From positions 186,001 through 250,000 of the forward strand of contig CBDDDW010000026.1 of the NCBI GenBank assembly GCA_965226805.1: a stretch of 64,000 nucleotides of DNA, in the 5' to 3' direction. Of the stretch, positions 62,501 through 64,000 are shown one piece after another. A model generated the notes under the pieces. The model saw nothing but the letters and a program-made list of their open reading frames with translations. It had not been told where the DNA came from and searched no databases. The position numbers and the translations under genes are program-made. The stretch's first letter is position 1. Each line of letters starts with the position of its first letter. This DNA is from CBDDDW01 sp965226805. Its GTDB lineage: Bacteria > Chloroflexota > Dehalococcoidia > Lucifugimonadales > JAGWBF01.

Positions 62501-62611
62501 ATGGTCCCTGAGCGCCCGCAGCTGTGCGGCGACGGAGAGGTCCACGTCCTGCCGGTCGCTGGAAACCCTGGCGTAGAGGGCCGCCGGCGTGTAGTCATGT
62601 CGTTCAATCAT
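56552..62611 (-). CDS. Large serine recombinase fused in frame to an Ig-like repeat protein
   Basis: A 2019-residue frame. Residues 1-~499 are a large serine recombinase: the resolvase domain begins ALYARVSSDRQDVDLSVAAQ with Ser near 15-16, FSRFTRKREH follows, and the zinc-ribbon part has CKACGRALSGQDAKSG and CQSIMKRGKNAC with a coiled coil after it. The recombinase reads to KEIIVIPGDALIRYTIP and, without a stop, passes into 14 Ig-like repeats of about 102 residues (consensus TYNPDRAVSSADTLAITATF), ending in a SwmB-like domain (RSYNISNVAIGTNTVTLTVA). The repeat half is of surface-protein type but has no signal peptide. The ATG at 62611 has GGGAGG ahead and overlaps the RHH stop (ATGA). Misassembly in the repeats is the main alternative. 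Confidence 0.8.
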   Translation of the reverse strand: MIERHDYTPAALYARVSSDRQDVDLSVAAQLRALRDHAQKNGYIVVREYVDEAESGRIADRPEFRKMIDAASQTNAPFQEILVWKFSRFTRKREHAVAFKSMLRRKGVRVVSITEHADDSPTGKLLEGIIESVDEFYSENLAQEVVRGMRESASRGFWVSSYAPFGYNRVMVQDGPKKRPSLQPNPDASHIVKRIFDMAEAGNGMTDITRTLNDEGIASPRGKLWGKTSVHAILINEAYTGTLVWGAKAKDNAEPVRVEKAFPAIITKAQFNRVGKLMRARAPKRSHPRRVGSTYLLSGLVKCKACGRALSGQDAKSGQFSYYVCQSIMKRGKNACVTPRLNARRFEQMIVDKIRSNILTEGSITELVRAVDEEMDGIASEQRKRLETIDTELEDVKRRLGRIWNAIETSDIDIADASDRVKEHRERKERLEDAAADARAILSQRRAHLDDVKTISAYAKDMKDFLQESELTERRAFIESFVKEIIVIPGDALIRYTIPSVSLSYNLNRAVSSADTLAITADFNDGMRASPQISIVNTTGDTVWTFNFAVPGLNSGTATVTIDGTDIAGNGNSEASNNTFTIDNIKPDVALTYSPDRAVSSADTLTITATFNDNVGASPQIVIFNGTGDVIQAATDMTGADGDSVWTFSYSVPAGNSGTAAISIDGRDVAGNSNTPATNNNFTIDNIRPTVALTYNPDRAVSSADTLAITANFNEGMSASPQISIVNGTGDTIQAATNMTGSAGDTLWTFNFTVPDGNSGDAVVTIAGTDIAGNSNEAATNNTFTIDNTRPIVALTYNPDRAVSSADTLAITATFNEGMTASPQISIVNGTGDTIQAATNMTGSAGDTLWTFNFTVPDGNSGDAVVTIAGATDEAGNSNQTATNNTFTIDNTKPTVALTYNPDRVVSSADTLAITATFNEGTSASPQISIVNSTGDTIQAATNMTGSAGDSAWTFNFTVPDGNSGDATVTIAGASDEAGNSNQTASNNTFPIDNTGPAVAITYNPNRDVSDPDTLTITATFSQGANASPQISIVNITGDSIQAATNMTGNAGDRAWTFDFNVPSANSGDATVTINGTDLAGNTNVAATNNTFTIDNQPPIIVSLVYDPDRAVSSADTLILTATFSEGMAASPQISIVNVTGDSIEAATDMTGNSGDTVWTFNFTVPDGNSGDATVTINGTDPAGNSNEPATNNIFTIDNTKPTVALTYDLNRAVSSADTLAITATFTQGMRASPQVSIQNATGDTIQAATNMTGATGDTVWTCSFTVPDGNSGDATVIIDGLDIAGNGNETASNNTFTIDNSGPAVALTYNPDRAVSSADTVTITATFNENIVSSTPQITIVNGTGDTIQAATNMTGSSGDVAWTFDFTVPDGNSGDATVTISGGKDQAGNTNQTASNNTFTIDNSGPSVALTYNPDRAVSSADTLAITATFSQGVSASPQISIVNGTGDEIQAATNMTGNAGDTAWTFNFTVPAGNSGDATVTIVGTDPAGNTNQTASNDTFTIDNSGPSVALTYNPDRAVSSADTLAITATFSQGMSASPQISIVNGTGDTVQAATNMTGNAGDTVWTFNFTVPAGNSGDAVVTITGTDPAGNTNQTATNDTFTIDNTPPQVALTYNPDRVVSSADTLVVTATFTQGMSASPQISILNGTGDSIQGATNMTGSAGDTVWTFNFTVPAGNSGDAVVTIAGTDIAGNSNEVATNNTFTIDNTGPSVALTYSPDRAVSSADTLAITATFSQGVSASPQISIVNGTGDEIQTATNMTGSAGDTVWTFNFTVPAGNSGDATVTITGTDIAGNTNETATNTSFTIDNTSPTVAVTYNPDRILSSADTVTITATFSQGMRGAPQISIVDGSGTIQTATSMTGTTGDTVWTFSFSVPDTADGTTTVTIAGKDIAGNANESASNNTFIIDTTPPVLLSAEVIGTTLVLTYTEVNGLNTGSVPAAQDFLVSSDQRSYNISNVAIGTNTVTLTVAPGVQAAHTGVIVSYTLGASNPRLLDGTGNQAADLVNQAVTNNT
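56870..61114 (-). repeat. 14 tandem Ig-like coding repeats of about 306 bp
   Basis: The stretch encodes 14 units bounded by TFTIDN and VALTYNPDR-like ends. Units 10-11 and 3-4 are nearly identical to each other, while unit 14 and unit 6 diverge. Unit 1, next to the recombinase, lacks about 15 residues of the IQAATNMTG segment. The copies are similar enough to allow slippage or misassembly. Confidence 0.9.
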
Positions 62612-62826
62612 CTGTTCCTCCCTCTTGTCTCTTCCTCTTGGGTTTGGCGAGAACGCCGCATCTGCGTCCGTTCCTGCCTGCGCCACTCCCTCTCCTCCAG
62701 GTAGAGGCGGAACGCCTCGCGCAGGAGCTCGCTCACGGTGCGGCCCTCCTCCTCGACCACCTGCCTCAGTTGCTCGTCCATCTCCGGTGGCAGGGAGAAG
62801 GTGATGACCCTTCTCTTTCTCGGCAT
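62608..62826 (-). CDS. Ribbon-helix-helix (CopG-like) DNA-binding protein
   Basis: A 72-residue protein. RVITFSLPPEMDEQLRQVVE at the N-terminus is a ribbon-helix-helix, followed by GRTVSELLREAFRLYLEERE and a basic, Arg-rich tail. It overlaps the recombinase start by ATGA, so the two are co-translated. Small RHH proteins often repress their own operon or direct recombinase activity. The start ATG 62826 has no strong Shine-Dalgarno. Confidence 0.85.
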   Translation of the reverse strand: MPRKRRVITFSLPPEMDEQLRQVVEEEGRTVSELLREAFRLYLEEREWRRQERTQMRRSRQTQEEETRGRNR

Positions 62827-62969
62827 GTTTTTTGCCCTTCATGGTCATACCTAGTCTTACCCTTATCATGAACGAAACGGCACGTCGCTGTCAAGGTCCG
62901 GGCCTCTGTAAGCGGCCCTCAAAATCGGGTAAAATGGGGTGGTAGACACTTCGACGAGGAGGCTGTCCT

Positions 62970-63326
62970 ATGGGGACTTTCAAGTGGCCGCTGCGCATCT
63001 CCAGCATGGACGGCCAGCAGGCCCAGGAAATAGAGGCGACGGTGGATACCGGCGCATCGTTCACCACGCTGCCCTCTCGCCTGCTGCGGGAGTTGGGCGT
63101 TGAGGCTACAGGCAAGCGCGGGTTCCTGCTGGCGGACGGGCGGCGCGTCGAAATGGACTACGGGCAGGCGTGGGCTACGATAGAGGGCGAGAGCGTAGTC
63201 ACCATCGTAGTGTTTGGAGAAGACGATGCCCCTCCGCTGCTGGGGGCCTACACCCTGGAGGGTCTGGCGTTGGCGGTGGACCCGGAGGCTCAACGGCTGG
63301 TTCCCACCCACATGATCCTGTACTAG
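62970..63326 (+). CDS. Retropepsin-like aspartic protease
   Basis: A 118-residue clan-AA aspartic protease. EATVDTGASFTTLPSRLLRE near residues 22-41 gives the catalytic DTGAS, and LLGAYTLEGLALAVD near 88-102 is the late conserved strand. Members dimerise and cleave peptides; bacterial ones are often found near mobile elements, with unknown targets. GGAGG lies 8-12 nt before the ATG. Divergent from the RHH-recombinase pair. Confidence 0.85.
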   Translation: MGTFKWPLRISSMDGQQAQEIEATVDTGASFTTLPSRLLRELGVEATGKRGFLLADGRRVEMDYGQAWATIEGESVVTIVVFGEDDAPPLLGAYTLEGLALAVDPEAQRLVPTHMILY

Positions 63327-63366
63327 GACGCTGCGGCGCTCGCCGCGTGCCTTCTTCCTGCACATC

Positions 63367-63720
63367 TCAGTCTCCCGAGTCCTGCGGGAGCGTCGGCCCC
63401 GGTTGCTCACCCCCCGCAGTGTCCCTCCCACTCGTTCCCGAACCGTCTCTCTGCGCGTCCGCTCCCAGTTCCTCGCGGAGGCTTCGCCTGTTGTCCACGA
63501 CGTAGAGCGGAAAGCTCAGCCGGCCTTCGAGCCACTCGAGATGCTCGTAGACGCTGGGCGGCTCCCAGCGGGTGTCGACGAAGATGGCGCAGTCGGGCAC
63601 GCGGCCGAACGCGCCCCCCGATCCAGTCGGGGGCAGGCTCTCTCCCGCCATGAGCGCCATGACGGAGGACTGGACGCCTCCGCCGAGGCTGAGGACGGTC
63701 AGTGTTGGAGGGGCGCTCAT
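63367..63720 (-). pseudogene. PAPS-reductase-like (PP-loop) gene, truncated
   Basis: From ATG 63720 (GAGGAGG upstream) the protein begins LTVLSLGGGVQSSVMALMA, the PP-loop of phage-type PAPS-reductase/adenine nucleotide alpha hydrolases, and continues with DCAIFVDTRWEPPSVYEHLE. After about residue 85 it loses family character and ends at 117 residues, against about 250 in intact members. This is a truncated copy. Upstream it is joined in frame to another fragment. Confidence 0.7.
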
Positions 63721-64000
63721 TGGCCATCCTCCTCGCCGCCGTCCGGTGCGGGTATCTCCGATCACCACCTTCTGGAAGGCTAGGACGTTCTTTATGTCCC
63801 TCAATGTGGCTTCGCACCCGAACACACACTCAAAAGCGCTGAACGAGAATTGGTTCAGCATTCTAACAATTGCGTTGACGCTGGCGGAGTAGGTAAGGAC
63901 CCGCAGTTGATCGTAGCCGGCAAATAGTTCCCAGTCGAACTTCCGCTGGCTCACAAACCGAGCTTTCACAACTCGAAGTCCCGCACCGTCATCCAGCCCG
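63721..64000 (-). pseudogene. Gene fragment running off the window and reading into the PP-loop gene
   Basis: The minus-strand frame is open from the edge: VKARFVSQRKFDWELFAGYD, LRVLTYSASVNAIVRML and FECVFGCEATLRDIKNVLAF. It reads as the start of a larger protein (reminiscent of the N-terminus of PLD-like/helicase-associated proteins; low certainty). Near 63740-63760 it passes into the Shine-Dalgarno region of the next gene without a stop, so its own C-terminus is missing. A likely recombination joint. Confidence 0.55.

Noticed and set aside
62611..62869. N-terminal extension of the recombinase to 62869
   Set aside because: This stretch overlaps the RHH gene in another frame, lacks protein character (Gly/Arg/Pro rich) and the resolvase domain starts right after the 62611 ATG with its Shine-Dalgarno.

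Overview
The window looks like a chromosomal piece of an uncultivated, GC-rich bacterium, most likely Chloroflexota of the Dehalococcoidia/SAR202 kind. This is inferred from gene content: D-acylase-type amidohydrolases, a UGSC-family gene, a luciferase-like oxidoreductase, many MFS exporters, and a fused ribBA. No rRNA is present to prove it. Housekeeping genes (hppA, mnmA, rnhB, fabF, recJ, prfB, ribD-ribE-ribBA, dcd, ffh, rsmG) alternate with catabolic and mobile modules.

Layout. 1-8.5 kb: a leftward catabolic cluster of two tandem D-aminoacylase-like amidohydrolases, an amidohydrolase-2 protein, a conserved protein and a UGSC-family gene. The UGSC gene carries an in-frame TGA exactly at the family's Sec/Cys position, with a bacterial-SECIS-like hairpin behind it. 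A polysaccharide-deacetylase-like gene and a partial redoxin follow. 8.8-15.3 kb: two MFS transporters, a radical SAM protein, an EamA transporter, a winged-helix regulator and a decayed tRNA-Phe copy. 15.5-15.9 kb: tRNA-Gly(GCC), tRNA-Phe(GAA), tRNA-Gly(TCC). 16-26 kb: hppA; an fmdB-fmdB-thiE-translin operon; a cupin / MBL-rhodanese / mnmA / rnhB / yraN operon; MFS. 26.5-34.3 kb (rightward): LLM oxidoreductase, radical SAM protein with a repeated helical tail, fabF, recJ, nfi, and prfB with its +1 frameshift. 34.5-40.8 kb (leftward): riboflavin genes, dcd, SIMPL lipoprotein, anti-sigma factor.

40.9-47.7 kb is an insertion hot spot: IS1380, IS256 and a frameshifted IS481 element, an excisionase-like gene, and a CoA-transferase pair in which one protein is a B-A fusion. 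47.8-56.3 kb returns to core genes (ffh, rsmG, HIT, yqeK), an LTD lipoprotein, two unknown proteins and a frameshifted aldo/keto reductase.

56.5-64 kb is accessory. A ribbon-helix-helix gene is translationally coupled to a large serine recombinase whose frame continues, without a stop, into 14 Ig-like repeats of about 102 residues and a SwmB-like domain (2019 residues in all). A retropepsin-like gene and a truncated PAPS-reductase-like gene follow; the latter is joined in frame to another gene fragment at the window edge.

The strongest items for a second look are the UGSC selenoprotein candidate, the recombinase/Ig-repeat fusion, the B-A CoA-transferase fusion, the IS1380 insertion just upstream of an ECF-type promoter of an anti-sigma gene, and the nested dispersed repeats.
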